From: an uncultured Oscillospiraceae bacterium
GTDB taxonomy: Bacteria; Bacillota_A; Clostridia; Oscillospirales; Oscillospiraceae
DNA: 26,769 nucleotides
Direction: 5' to 3'
NCBI GenBank assembly: GCA_944387755.1
Contig: CALXGC010000035.1
Coordinates: 1-26,769, forward strand
The translations under genes and the position numbers were made by a program. The notes beneath the pieces were generated by a model, which worked only from the letters and a program-made list of their open reading frames with translations, searched no databases and had not been told where the DNA came from. Positions 19,636 to 26,769 of the stretch are shown here, in pieces (position 1 is the first letter of the stretch; each line of letters begins with the position of its first letter).

Positions 19636-21123
19636 ATGGCACTTGACATGACGTATTTTGAGGAGATGGAGGCCAAAATTCCCAAGGGAAAGGTCCGTAC
19701 CCGCTTTGCCCCCTCCCCCACCGGCTATATGCATGTGGGCAACCTGCGCACCGCCCTGTACACCTGGCTCATCGCCCGGCACAACAAGGGTACGTTTATC
19801 CTGCGCATTGAGGACACCGACCAGACCCGCCAGGTGGAGGGCGCGGTGGAGGTCATCTACCGCACCCTGGCCGAATGCGGCCTGGACCACGACGAGGGCC
19901 CCGACGTGGGCGGCCCCGTGGCCCCCTATATCCAGACCCAGCGCCGGGACACCTATGGCAAGTACGCCCGCCTGCTGGTGGAGAAGGGCGGCGCATACTA
20001 CTGCTTCTGCGAAAAGACCGAGTCCGAGGAGGATGCCGGTGAGTTCGACCGGCCCAGCGACCCCTGCCGGGAGCTGGACCCCGCCCAGGCCCAGGCACGG
20101 GTGGACGCCGGAGAGCCCTATGTCATCCGCCAAAAAATCCCCCGGGAGGGCACCACCACCTTCCACGACGCCATCTTCGGGGACATCTCTGTGGAGAACA
20201 GCTCCCTGGACGACCAGGTGCTCATCAAGCGGGACGGCCTGCCCACCTATAACTTCGCCAACGTCATCGACGACCACCTGATGGGCATCACCCACGTGGT
20301 CCGGGGCAGCGAGTACCTGTCCTCCGCCCCCAAGTACAACCTGCTCTACCAGGCCTTCGGCTGGGACGTGCCCACCTATGTCCACTGCTCCCCCGTCATG
20401 CGGGACGCCCACAACAAGATGTCCAAGCGCCACGGGGATCCCTCCTACGAGGACCTGAAGGCCCAGGGCTATCTGACCCCGGCCATTCTGAACTATGTGG
20501 CCCTGCTGGGCTGGTCCCCCAAGGGCGACCTGGCGGAAAAAGAGGTCTTCTCCCTGCCGGAGCTGGTGGACGCCTTTGAGCTCTCCGGCGTATCCAAGTC
20601 CCCCGCCATCTTCGACATCGGCAAGCTCACCCACTTCAACGCCCTGTACCTCCGCTCCATGTCCCCGGAGGCGTTCGCCCAGACGGCGGAGCCCTATATC
20701 CGCCAGAGCGTGAAGAACCCCAATCTGGACACGGCGGCCATCGCCGGCCTGCTCCAGGCCCGCTGCGAGAAGCTCACCGACATCCCCGAAAAGGTGGATT
20801 TCTTTGACGCGCTGCCCGACTACGACGTGAATCTGTTCGCCAACAAGAAGTCCAAATCCACCCTGGACTCCGCCAAGACCATGCTCTCCGCCGCCGCCGG
20901 GCTGCTGGACAACCTGCCCGCCTGGGACCAGAACATGATTCACGACAGCCTCATGGGCCTGGCCGAGGGCCTGGGGGTGAAAAACGCCACGCTCATGTGG
21001 CCGGTGCGCATCGCCGCCGCCGGAAAATCCGTCACGCCCGGCGGGGCCGTGGAGATCTGCTATATTCTGGGCCGGGAGGAGACCGTCCGCCGCCTGAAGG
21101 CCGGGCTGGAAAAGCTGGGCTGA
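19636..21123 (+). CDS. gltX: glutamyl-tRNA synthetase
   Basis: 495 aa, standard for GluRS. Class I signatures: FAPSPTGYMHVGNLRTALYT (about 25-44) and KMSKR (261-265). LRIEDTDQTR and the YCFC / PCREL cysteine region are also typical. It charges tRNA-Glu; in many Clostridia it also mischarges tRNA-Gln for GatCAB, but discrimination cannot be judged here. ATG 19636 has GGAGGAAACC upstream; an ATG 15 nt earlier overlaps that site. It lies 117 nt after the transporter, with a short CG hairpin in the gap. Confidence 0.96.
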   Translation: MALDMTYFEEMEAKIPKGKVRTRFAPSPTGYMHVGNLRTALYTWLIARHNKGTFILRIEDTDQTRQVEGAVEVIYRTLAECGLDHDEGPDVGGPVAPYIQTQRRDTYGKYARLLVEKGGAYYCFCEKTESEEDAGEFDRPSDPCRELDPAQAQARVDAGEPYVIRQKIPREGTTTFHDAIFGDISVENSSLDDQVLIKRDGLPTYNFANVIDDHLMGITHVVRGSEYLSSAPKYNLLYQAFGWDVPTYVHCSPVMRDAHNKMSKRHGDPSYEDLKAQGYLTPAILNYVALLGWSPKGDLAEKEVFSLPELVDAFELSGVSKSPAIFDIGKLTHFNALYLRSMSPEAFAQTAEPYIRQSVKNPNLDTAAIAGLLQARCEKLTDIPEKVDFFDALPDYDVNLFANKKSKSTLDSAKTMLSAAAGLLDNLPAWDQNMIHDSLMGLAEGLGVKNATLMWPVRIAAAGKSVTPGGAVEICYILGREETVRRLKAGLEKLG

Positions 21124-21149
21124 AACTAACCGCCGGTTTGGCCCTGTCC

Positions 21150-21440
21150 GGCGGGCGCACAATGTGCGCCCCTACAGGGGCGGGCGCGCCGGGGCCGCCG
21201 CGCCCCACACACACGTCTGTTGCTGCCGTAGGGGCGGCCTTTGGCCGCCCGCCCCCTTTTGAAAGGGGGTGCCGCCCAACGGGCGGCGGGGGATTGCGCC
21301 CCCCTTGTGAAAGGGGGGCGGCCCGAAGGGCCGGGGAAATTCCGAAGCAATGGGCGCGCCGGGGCCGCCGCGCCCCACGCATATGTTCGCTCCCTCATCC
21401 GGCGCTTCGCGCCACCTTCCCCCCTGTGGGGGGGAAGGCT
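21150..21440. repeat. mosaic of dispersed GC-rich repeat modules
   Basis: Within the 511-bp gap between gltX and the sigma-factor gene lie, in order: a 'GGGCGCGCCGGGGCCGCCGCGCCCCAC' type module (about 21181), a 'GTAGGGGCGGCC' palindrome (21228-21250), a 'CCCCCTTTTGAAAGGGGG' palindrome with its 'CCGCC...GGCGG' partner (21252-21295), a variant of the same (21299-21340), a second copy of the first module (21354-21378) and a 'CCCTCATCCGGCGCTTCGCG' module (21391-21437). Every module is itself near-palindromic. The open frames inside are repeat artefacts. Confidence 0.85.
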
Positions 21441-21512
21441 TTGGAATATGCGGCTGCTCCCAAGTATCCGTCCATTACCATACCACACCGGCGGTTCCGG
21501 CGCAAGAACCCC

Positions 21513-21540
21513 TTGCAAAACCGGCGGGAAGCCGTATAAT
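21513..21540 (+). promoter_or_regulatory. promoter of the sigma-factor operon
   Basis: TTGCAA (21513-21518), 16 nt, perfect TATAAT (21535-21540), about 95 nt before the start codon. The leader contains the hairpin GCAGAA-AAAA-TTCTGC. A sigma-A type promoter; no obvious alternative-sigma site for self-regulation was recognised. Confidence 0.65.
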
Positions 21541-21634
21541 AGAGTTCGGAATTTTTACAGGCAGAAAAAATTCTGCTTTCATGCAATAAAAACGCTCTGT
21601 TCTGCATTATAAAAATGACAGGAGTAACGAGATC

Positions 21635-22213
21635 ATGTTGACGGTACTTGCCGCACTGCAAATGGAATATGGTAGGGTGTGCTCCAGCGACCTGGAGCCG
21701 CTGATGGCCGGGCTGGCTGCGGGAGACCAGGCGGCGCTGGGGGAGCTGTACCACCGCACCCGAACGGCGGTGTACGGCCTGGCGCTGTCCATTCTGCGCC
21801 ACGGCCACGACGCCGAGGACGTGACCCAGGACACCTTTGTCCGGGCCTGGGAGAAGGCGGAGCAGTACCGCCCCCAGGGGACGCCCATGGCCTGGCTGCT
21901 GGCCATCACCCGGAATCTGGCCCTGATGAAGCTGCGGGAGCGCGGCCGCACCCAGGACCTGCCCCCGGAGGACTGGGCCTCCTTTGCGGTGGAGTCCCAC
22001 GACGTCACCACAGAGGACCGCACGGTCCTCGACGCCGCCCTGTCCGCCCTCTCAGACGAGGAGCGGCAGATTGTCATGCTCCACGCGGCGGCGGGCCTGA
22101 AGCACCGGGAGATTGCCCAGCTTTTAGAACTGCCCCTGTCCACGGTGCTCTCCAAGTACCGCCGCGCCCTGTCCAAGCTGAAACAAAAACTGGAAGGAGG
22201 TGACGCCCGATGA
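21635..22213 (+). CDS. ECF-type RNA polymerase sigma factor
   Basis: 192 aa. Region 2: ALGELYHRTRTAVYGLALSI, then DAEDVTQDTFVRAWEKAEQY and MAWLLAITRNLALMKLRERG. Region 4: LSDEERQIVMLHAAAGLKHR, EIAQLLELPLSTVLSKYRRA, LSKLKQKL, a clear helix-turn-helix. It should direct RNA polymerase to a dedicated regulon. AGGAG is 12 nt before the ATG. Its last 4 nt overlap the start of the RsgI-like gene, the usual order for a sigma factor and its membrane anti-sigma factor. Confidence 0.93.
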   Translation: MLTVLAALQMEYGRVCSSDLEPLMAGLAAGDQAALGELYHRTRTAVYGLALSILRHGHDAEDVTQDTFVRAWEKAEQYRPQGTPMAWLLAITRNLALMKLRERGRTQDLPPEDWASFAVESHDVTTEDRTVLDAALSALSDEERQIVMLHAAAGLKHREIAQLLELPLSTVLSKYRRALSKLKQKLEGGDAR

Positions 22214-23550
22214 CCGATCAGGAGCTGGAGGCCCGGCTGCGCGCCGCCCTGGAGCACGCCGCTCCCGACGATTTGGAGGGAGTGCTCGCCCGCATTTCCC
22301 CTAAAACGGCGTCTCACCCGGCGCCCATCCCCCTGGAGCCGGTCCGGAAGAGGAGGCGCTGGCTGCCTGCCGCCGCCGCGGCCTGTCTGGCGCTGGTTCT
22401 GGCCGGCGGCGGAAGCTGGTATCTCCAGAACAACACCGTGGCCTCGGTGGTCTCTCTGGATGTAAACCCCAGCGTGACCCTGGACGTGAACGCCCGTGAG
22501 AAGGTCCTCTCCGCCACGCCGCTGAACGGGGACGGGGCGGACATTCTGGACGGCATGGACCTCACCGGCGCGCAGGTGGACGTGGCCATGAACGCCATCG
22601 TGGGGTCTCTGCTGAAGAACGGCTATGTGGATGAGCTGGCCAACTCCATTTTGATTACGGTGGAGGACGACGACGCCCAGCGGGGCGCCCAGCTTCAGCA
22701 GGAGCTCACCGCCCAGGCGGACGCCATCCTGGCCAGCGCCCAAATCAACGGGGCCATACTCTCCCAGACCATCCAGAACGGAGGGGAGCTCCAGCAGCTC
22801 GCGGACTCCTACGGCATTACCGCCGGAAAAGCGGCCCTGATTCAGGATATTGTAGGCCGCTCCAACGGCCTGCACACCTTTGAGGAGCTGGTGGGGCTGT
22901 CCATCAACGACCTGAACCTGCTGTACACCTCCCTCACCGACGCCCCCGCCGGACAGACGGATCAGGCCGGACAGACCGGCCAGGGCGCGGACAGCGCCCA
23001 GAGCGGCGCGGCCCAGCAGGCTCCCGCCATCCAGTCCTCCGGCCAGGCCAGCGACAGCGCCTACATCGGCGTGGAGGCCGCCCAGGCCGCCGCCTATGCC
23101 CACGCGGGGGTGGACGCCAGTCAGGTGTGGGTGGAGGAAGTGGACTTCGACTATGAGGACGGCCGCATGGTGTATGAGCTGGAGTTCTTCGCCAACGGAG
23201 CGGAGTACGAGTACGACGTGGACGCCAGCACCGGCGCCATTGTAAAATTCTCCAGGGAGGGCGGCTGGTCCGGTCAAACCAGTCAGGCCGGTCAAAGCGG
23301 AGGCGGAGCCTCCGGTTCCGGCCAGAGCGCCCCTCAGAGCGCCGGCGACATCGGCGCCCAGGCCGCCCTGGACGCCGCCCTGACCCACGCGGGCCTGAGC
23401 CAGAGCCAGATCTATGAGCTGGAAGTGAAGCAGGAGTGGGACGACGGCCGCCTGGAGTATGAAATTGAGTTCAAATCCGGCAGGTGGGAGTACGAGTACA
23501 AGCTCCTGGCCGCGGACGGCAGCATTTTGGAGTTCGAGCGGGACGACTGA
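22210..23550 (+). CDS. RsgI-like membrane anti-sigma factor with two PepSY domains
   Basis: 446 aa. A cytosolic N-terminus (about 1-48: LEARLRAALEHAAPDDLEGV) should hold the sigma factor; a membrane helix follows (51-70). Just outside lies VASVVSLDVNPSVTLDVN with Asn86-Pro87 in the D-x-NPS context of the RsgI juxtamembrane domain, where autoproteolysis at the N-P bond has been described for clostridial RsgI. After a domain rich in NAIVGSLLKNGYVD and ILITVEDDDAQRGAQ come Gln/Ser/Gly linkers and two PepSY domains (about 283-355 and 380-446) with repeated EYEYDVDAS / WEYEYKLLA ends. PepSY domains may sense peptides or proteases outside the cell. The start overlaps the sigma gene (ATGA), with GGAGGTGACGCC upstream. 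Confidence 0.88.
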   Translation: MTDQELEARLRAALEHAAPDDLEGVLARISPKTASHPAPIPLEPVRKRRRWLPAAAAACLALVLAGGGSWYLQNNTVASVVSLDVNPSVTLDVNAREKVLSATPLNGDGADILDGMDLTGAQVDVAMNAIVGSLLKNGYVDELANSILITVEDDDAQRGAQLQQELTAQADAILASAQINGAILSQTIQNGGELQQLADSYGITAGKAALIQDIVGRSNGLHTFEELVGLSINDLNLLYTSLTDAPAGQTDQAGQTGQGADSAQSGAAQQAPAIQSSGQASDSAYIGVEAAQAAAYAHAGVDASQVWVEEVDFDYEDGRMVYELEFFANGAEYEYDVDASTGAIVKFSREGGWSGQTSQAGQSGGGASGSGQSAPQSAGDIGAQAALDAALTHAGLSQSQIYELEVKQEWDDGRLEYEIEFKSGRWEYEYKLLAADGSILEFERDD

Positions 23551-23565
23551 CCTGGAACGGGCAGA

Positions 23566-23597
23566 AAAAGCCGGAGGGATTTCCCTCCGGTTTTTTT
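23566..23597 (+). terminator. intrinsic terminator of the sigma/anti-sigma operon
   Basis: AAAAG, stem CCGGAGGG / CCCTCCGG (23571-23590, loop ATTT), then seven T. The T-run overlaps the stop codon of the convergent amidohydrolase gene; the A-run on the left gives it some activity in both directions. Confidence 0.9.
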
Positions 23598-24459
23598 ATG
23601 GGCGGGGCAGGGAGAACTGAAACAGCCTCTGGGCGTTGCCCCCCAGGATGGCCGTCTTCTCCTCCTCTGAGAGGGGCAGGGCGCGGATGCGGGCGGCGCT
23701 CTCCTTCTGACTGCTCCAGGGGCTGTCCGTGCCGAACAGGAAGCGGGTATGGCCGAACCTGCGGACCATGCGCACAAACTGCGCCTCCCCCAGCATGGGC
23801 AGGTCCTCCGGCCGGTAGAAGCCGTCGTCCAGGGGGTTGATGTTCCCCAGGGAGTAGGAGGTGTCCAGATACACCGGGGCCCGGTCCAGCAGGGCCTCCA
23901 CCTGGTCCCAGCACCGCCAGCCCCCCATGTGGGCCAGAATCAGCGTGACGGGGCCCACCTGTTCCACCGCCCGCAGGACCATCTCCGGAGAGACGTGGAC
24001 CACGCCGGGAAAGCCGATGTCCAGACCCGCGTGGGTCAGCACCGCCAGCCCCAGTTCCCCCGCCCGGTCCAGAATGCGCAGGGTGCGCACGTCGTCAAAA
24101 TCCACCCCCTGATACACCGGATGGAGTTTGATGCCCTTCATGCCCAGCGCCTTCACGCGGGCCAGCTCCTCCCGGAAGCCGTCGAAGTCCGGGTGCATAC
24201 AGCCAAAGGAGTAGATGCCCGTCTCCGGTCCAGCCTGGTTGATGCGGGCGGAGCTGTCGTTGACGTGGACCACCTGCCGGGGGCTGGTGGCCACGGGGAG
24301 CACCAGGGAGACGTCAATTTCCGCCTCCCGCATAGAGGCGGCCAGGCCGGCGGCGGTGCCGTCCAGCCAGGCGCGGGTGTGGGACATGCCCTCCAGCTTG
24401 GGAATGGTGGTGGAGGCCAGCTTGTCGGGGAACGTGTGGGTGTGAATGTCAATGACCAT
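23596..24459 (-). CDS. metal-dependent amidohydrolase (amidohydrolase_2 / PF04909-type)
   Basis: 287 aa. Metal-site motifs in order: DIHTHTF (His6, His8), GIKLHPVYQG, LTHAGLDIGFPG, ILAHMGGW and FGTDSPWS. This is the layout of the TIM-barrel amidohydrolase_2 family (decarboxylases and hydrolases acting on small acids or lactones); the substrate cannot be told. AAAGG lies 12 nt before the ATG, a weak site. It lies 89 nt downstream of the symporter gene on the same strand, so uptake of a substrate and its hydrolysis may be linked. Confidence 0.88.
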   Translation of the reverse strand: MVIDIHTHTFPDKLASTTIPKLEGMSHTRAWLDGTAAGLAASMREAEIDVSLVLPVATSPRQVVHVNDSSARINQAGPETGIYSFGCMHPDFDGFREELARVKALGMKGIKLHPVYQGVDFDDVRTLRILDRAGELGLAVLTHAGLDIGFPGVVHVSPEMVLRAVEQVGPVTLILAHMGGWRCWDQVEALLDRAPVYLDTSYSLGNINPLDDGFYRPEDLPMLGEAQFVRMVRRFGHTRFLFGTDSPWSSQKESAARIRALPLSEEEKTAILGGNAQRLFQFSLPRP

Positions 24460-24548
24460 GCAAAACAGACCTTTCTGTGGGAGACATAAAAGATAACGCT
24501 GTCAGCATACCACAGGCGGACGGATATGAAAAGAATTTTTTCAGCGGG

Positions 24549-26090
24549 TCACTCGCTGTCCCCCAGGGCCTCCCGCTGGCGTACCAGCACCTTCTGGTCA
24601 TAGCAGGAGAAGGCCGCGTCCACAAACCGGGCGTCCGGCTTGGGGGTGAACAGGGAGACCGCCGGCACAATCACCAGCCCGGCCAGCATACAGAAGGCCC
24701 CCGCGTTGATGGAGGACCGGAGCGCCGCCGGGAACAGCTCCGGGACCAGCATATTGGCCAGCATGACGGCGACGGAGAACAGGAAGCTGGCCCAGCAGCC
24801 GGCCTTGGTGGCCTTCTTCCAGTACAGGCCGTACAGGAAGGGGGCCAGAAAGGCTCCGGCCAGCGCGCCCCAGGAGATACCCATGAGCTGGGCGATGAAC
24901 GTCACATTGGAGCGGTACTGGACCACGGCGATGACCACGGAGATGGCGATGAAGGCCACAATCAGGGCCTGCATAATCCGCAGCTGGGTCTTTTCCCCCA
25001 TGTTTTTCACAAAATTGTCCTTCAGAAAGTCCAGAGTGAGGGTGGAGCTGGAGGCCAGCACCAGAGAGGACAGGGTGGACATGGAGGCGGACAGCACCAG
25101 AATCACCACAACGGCGATGAGTACGTCGGGCAGGCCGGAGAGCATGGTGGGAATGATGGCGTCATAGCCCTCCGCGGCCACGTCCACCTGACCGGAGAAC
25201 AGCCGTCCGAAGCCCCCCAGGAAGTAGCACCCTCCCGCCACCAGCAGGGCGAAGACGGTGGAGATAATCATACCCTTGTGGACGGCGGTCTCGCTCTTGA
25301 TGGCATAGAACTTCTGGACCATCTGGGGCAGGCCCCAGGTGCCCAGGCTGGTGAGCAGCACCACCCCCAGCAGGTTCAGGGGGTCCGGGCCGAAGAAGGA
25401 GGCGAACACGCCGGGGACGTCCGAGACCGGGTCCTCCACCCGCGCCAGCCCCTCCAGAGCGGCCATGAAGCCCCCCTGTTCCCCCAGAACGGCGGCGATG
25501 ACGGCGATGATGCCCACAATCATGATGATGCCCTGAATGAAGTCGTTGATGGCGGTGGCCATATAGCCCCCGGCGATGACGTACACCCCGGTGAGCACCG
25601 CCATGACGATGACGCACACCTCATAGTCGATGTCAAAGGCCATGCCGAACAGGCGGGAGAGGCCGTTGTACAGAGAGGCGGTGTAGGGAATCAGAAACAG
25701 AAACGTGATGGCGGAGGCGGCGATTTTCAGCGACCGGGAGCCGAAGCGCTTGCCGAAGAACTCCGGCATCGTGGCGCTGTCCAGGTGCTGGGTGATGATC
25801 CTTGTGCGGCGTCCCAGCACCGCCCAGGCCACCAGAGAGCCCAGCAGGGCGTTGCCGATTCCCGCCCAGGTGGCGGCCACGCCGTACTTCCATCCAAACT
25901 GGCCCGCGTAGCCCACAAAGACCACCGCGGAAAAATAAGAGGTGCCATAGGCAAAGGCCGTCAGCCACGGCCCCACCGACCGTCCGCCCAGCACAAAGCC
26001 GTTTACGTCCGCGGCGTGCCGGCGGCAGTACAGGCCAATGCCCACCATCACCGCAAAAAATACCAGAAGCATACCCAGTTTTACTGCCAT
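24549..26090 (-). CDS. sodium:solute symporter (SSS family)
   Basis: 513 aa with about 13 hydrophobic helices, the size of PutP/PanF-type carriers. Motifs: VNGFVLGGRSVGPWLTAFAY, GTSYFSAVVFVGYAGQFGWK, GGYMATAINDFIQGIIMIVG, and LSASMSTLSSLVLASSSTLT with the Ser/Thr-rich sodium-site helix. It couples Na+ entry to uptake of a small organic solute (proline, pantothenate, sugar acid or similar). AAGGGA precedes the ATG weakly. The C-terminal tail (FSCYDQKVLVRQREA) is charged. A promoter with an overlapping inverted repeat precedes it. Confidence 0.93.
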   Translation of the reverse strand: MAVKLGMLLVFFAVMVGIGLYCRRHAADVNGFVLGGRSVGPWLTAFAYGTSYFSAVVFVGYAGQFGWKYGVAATWAGIGNALLGSLVAWAVLGRRTRIITQHLDSATMPEFFGKRFGSRSLKIAASAITFLFLIPYTASLYNGLSRLFGMAFDIDYEVCVIVMAVLTGVYVIAGGYMATAINDFIQGIIMIVGIIAVIAAVLGEQGGFMAALEGLARVEDPVSDVPGVFASFFGPDPLNLLGVVLLTSLGTWGLPQMVQKFYAIKSETAVHKGMIISTVFALLVAGGCYFLGGFGRLFSGQVDVAAEGYDAIIPTMLSGLPDVLIAVVVILVLSASMSTLSSLVLASSSTLTLDFLKDNFVKNMGEKTQLRIMQALIVAFIAISVVIAVVQYRSNVTFIAQLMGISWGALAGAFLAPFLYGLYWKKATKAGCWASFLFSVAVMLANMLVPELFPAALRSSINAGAFCMLAGLVIVPAVSLFTPKPDARFVDAAFSCYDQKVLVRQREALGDSE

Positions 26091-26129
26091 ACGTCAACCA
26101 GTCCCTTCTCTCAGAATTCAGCGATTTGC

Positions 26130-26174
26130 TGCGTTGACGCGTTACAGTTTAACGCAGAGAAGCGATAAAGTCAA
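26130..26174 (-). promoter_or_regulatory. symporter promoter with overlapping inverted repeat
   Basis: Minus strand TTGACT (26174-26169), 17 nt, TAAACT (26151-26146). GCGTTA-AACTG-TAACGC spans the -10, and the outer arms CTGCGTT / AACGCAG enlarge it, so a repressor probably binds over the -10. Confidence 0.6.
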
Positions 26175-26185
26175 GAGGCAGTTTC

Positions 26186-26212
26186 AAAAAAACCTCCCCT
26201 GCCAGGGGGAGG
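26186..26212 (-). terminator. intrinsic terminator for leftward transcripts
   Basis: Stem CCTCCCC / GGGGAGG (7 bp, 26193-26212) followed on the minus strand by seven T (plus A26186-26192). It isolates the symporter promoter from any transcript entering from the right. Confidence 0.8.
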
Positions 26213-26769
26213 CTTTTGGGCGCGCCGGGTCGTCGCGCCCTATACACACGTCCGTTGTTTGCGTAGGGGCGGCCCTTGCGGCCGCCCGCGGACCAACCGC
26301 CGTCCGCCCCCTTTTGAAAGGGGGTACCGCCGAAGGCGGCGGAGGATTGTGTCACGGCGGGCGCGCCGGGTCGTCGCGCCCTACACACACGTCCGTTGTT
26401 TGCGTAGGGGCGGCCCTTGCGGCCGCCCGCGGACCAACCGCCGTCCGCCCCCTTTTGAAAGGGGGTGCCGCCGAAGGCGGCGGGGGATTGTGTCTCAAGC
26501 ACGCGTCCGCTGGGATAACCCCATCCGCCTGGCGTCGCCCGGCACCTCCCCAGAAAGGGGAGGCTTTTGGGCGCGCCGGGTCGTCGCGCCCTACACACAC
26601 GTCCGTTGCTGCCGTAGGGGCGGCCCTTGCGGCCGCCCGTGAATCAGCCGCCGCCCGCCCCCTTTTGAAAGGGTGTGCCGCCGAAGGCGGCGGGGGGATT
26701 CTATCCCGGCGGGCGCGCCGGGTCGTCGCGCCCCACGCATACGCCCGTCATTTGCCCCCTTTTGAAAGG
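26213..26769. repeat. long block of composite dispersed repeats reaching the window edge
   Basis: Three near-identical units of about 135-145 bp (from about 26219, 26359 and 26569) plus a fourth that starts at 26711 and runs off the edge. Each unit is GGGCGCGCCGGGTCGTCGCG, then CACACGTCCGTTG, a 'GTAGGGGCGGCC...GGCCGCCCG' palindrome, and 'CCCCCTTTTGAAAGGGGG' with a 'GCCGCCGAAGGCGGCG' hairpin. A different 70-bp segment separates the second and third. No gene is supported here; the open frames on both strands simply repeat with the units. Confidence 0.9.

Noticed and set aside
17632..21162. Very long minus-strand open frame (1176 codons)
   Set aside because: Runs antisense to three recognisable genes (amidase, transporter, gltX); low-complexity Gly/His/Gln text.
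21607..23388. Minus-strand open frame (593 codons)
   Set aside because: Antisense to the sigma factor and its RsgI-like partner, which are clearly real.
24477..26168. Plus-strand open frame (563 codons)
   Set aside because: Antisense to the symporter; composition is that of a mirror frame.
26149..26642. Overlapping open frames in the terminal repeat block
   Set aside because: They repeat with the repeat units on both strands and have no ribosome binding sites.
26213..26769. CRISPR-like array
   Set aside because: Units are 135-145 bp and composite, with no short unique spacers and no cas genes nearby.

Overview
The window looks like a high-GC member of the Clostridia, most likely a gut Oscillospiraceae of the Flavonifractor/Pseudoflavonifractor/Lawsonibacter kind. 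This is inferred from protein style (clostridial phage-type genes, an ECF sigma factor paired with an RsgI/PepSY-type membrane protein, a tagO-wecB pair), strong AGGAGG ribosome binding sites, and GC-rich mosaic intergenic repeats. No 16S rRNA or marker search was possible.

Positions 1 to about 8925 are the right part of an integrated mobile element (prophage or integrative element). A large serine recombinase gene (7404-8924) sits at its extreme right end. The host gene that follows (8923-9705) has no start codon or ribosome binding site, so the right attachment junction must lie around 8900-8945. Leftward from a divergent promoter/operator region (5761-5857) run the early genes: small membrane and helical proteins, an AbrB-type regulator, a replication initiator, a DnaB-type helicase and a DUF3102 protein that runs off the left edge. 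Rightward lie an XRE-type repressor, an Ltp-type (superinfection-exclusion-like) membrane protein and the recombinase. Several genes of 41-52 codons are supported by ribosome binding sites and were found by reading the strands directly.

The most striking signals are RNA or DNA structures inside the element. Two sequences on the minus strand (3424-3497 and 3965-4039) match the twister-sister self-cleaving ribozyme almost perfectly. Each lies at the 3' end of one gene, with the predicted cut 45-46 nt before the start codon of the next, which suggests that the polycistronic early mRNA is cut between genes. A near-consensus plus-strand promoter followed by two hairpins and a T-run (2887-2988) predicts a roughly 67-nt small RNA antisense to the leader of the replication genes. 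Three 15-16 bp repeats inside the initiator gene (2266-2312), beside a pyrimidine-rich tract, look like a lambda-style origin. A gene between the two ribozymes is broken by one extra base in a C7 run.

Right of the element the chromosome carries: cardiolipin synthase and a metallophosphoesterase (minus); three small co-oriented genes of unknown function (12036-13104); a membrane-anchored protein with a possible LolA-like fold; wecB and tagO, which overlap by 4 bp and supply UDP-ManNAc and the first lipid-linked step of a wall glycopolymer; trpS; a nitrilase-family amidase with a DMT transporter; gltX; an ECF sigma factor overlapping its RsgI-like partner; an amidohydrolase; and a sodium:solute symporter. 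The gaps at 13050-13204, 14008-14097, 21150-21440 and 26213-26769 hold dispersed composite GC-rich repeats; the last reaches the right edge.
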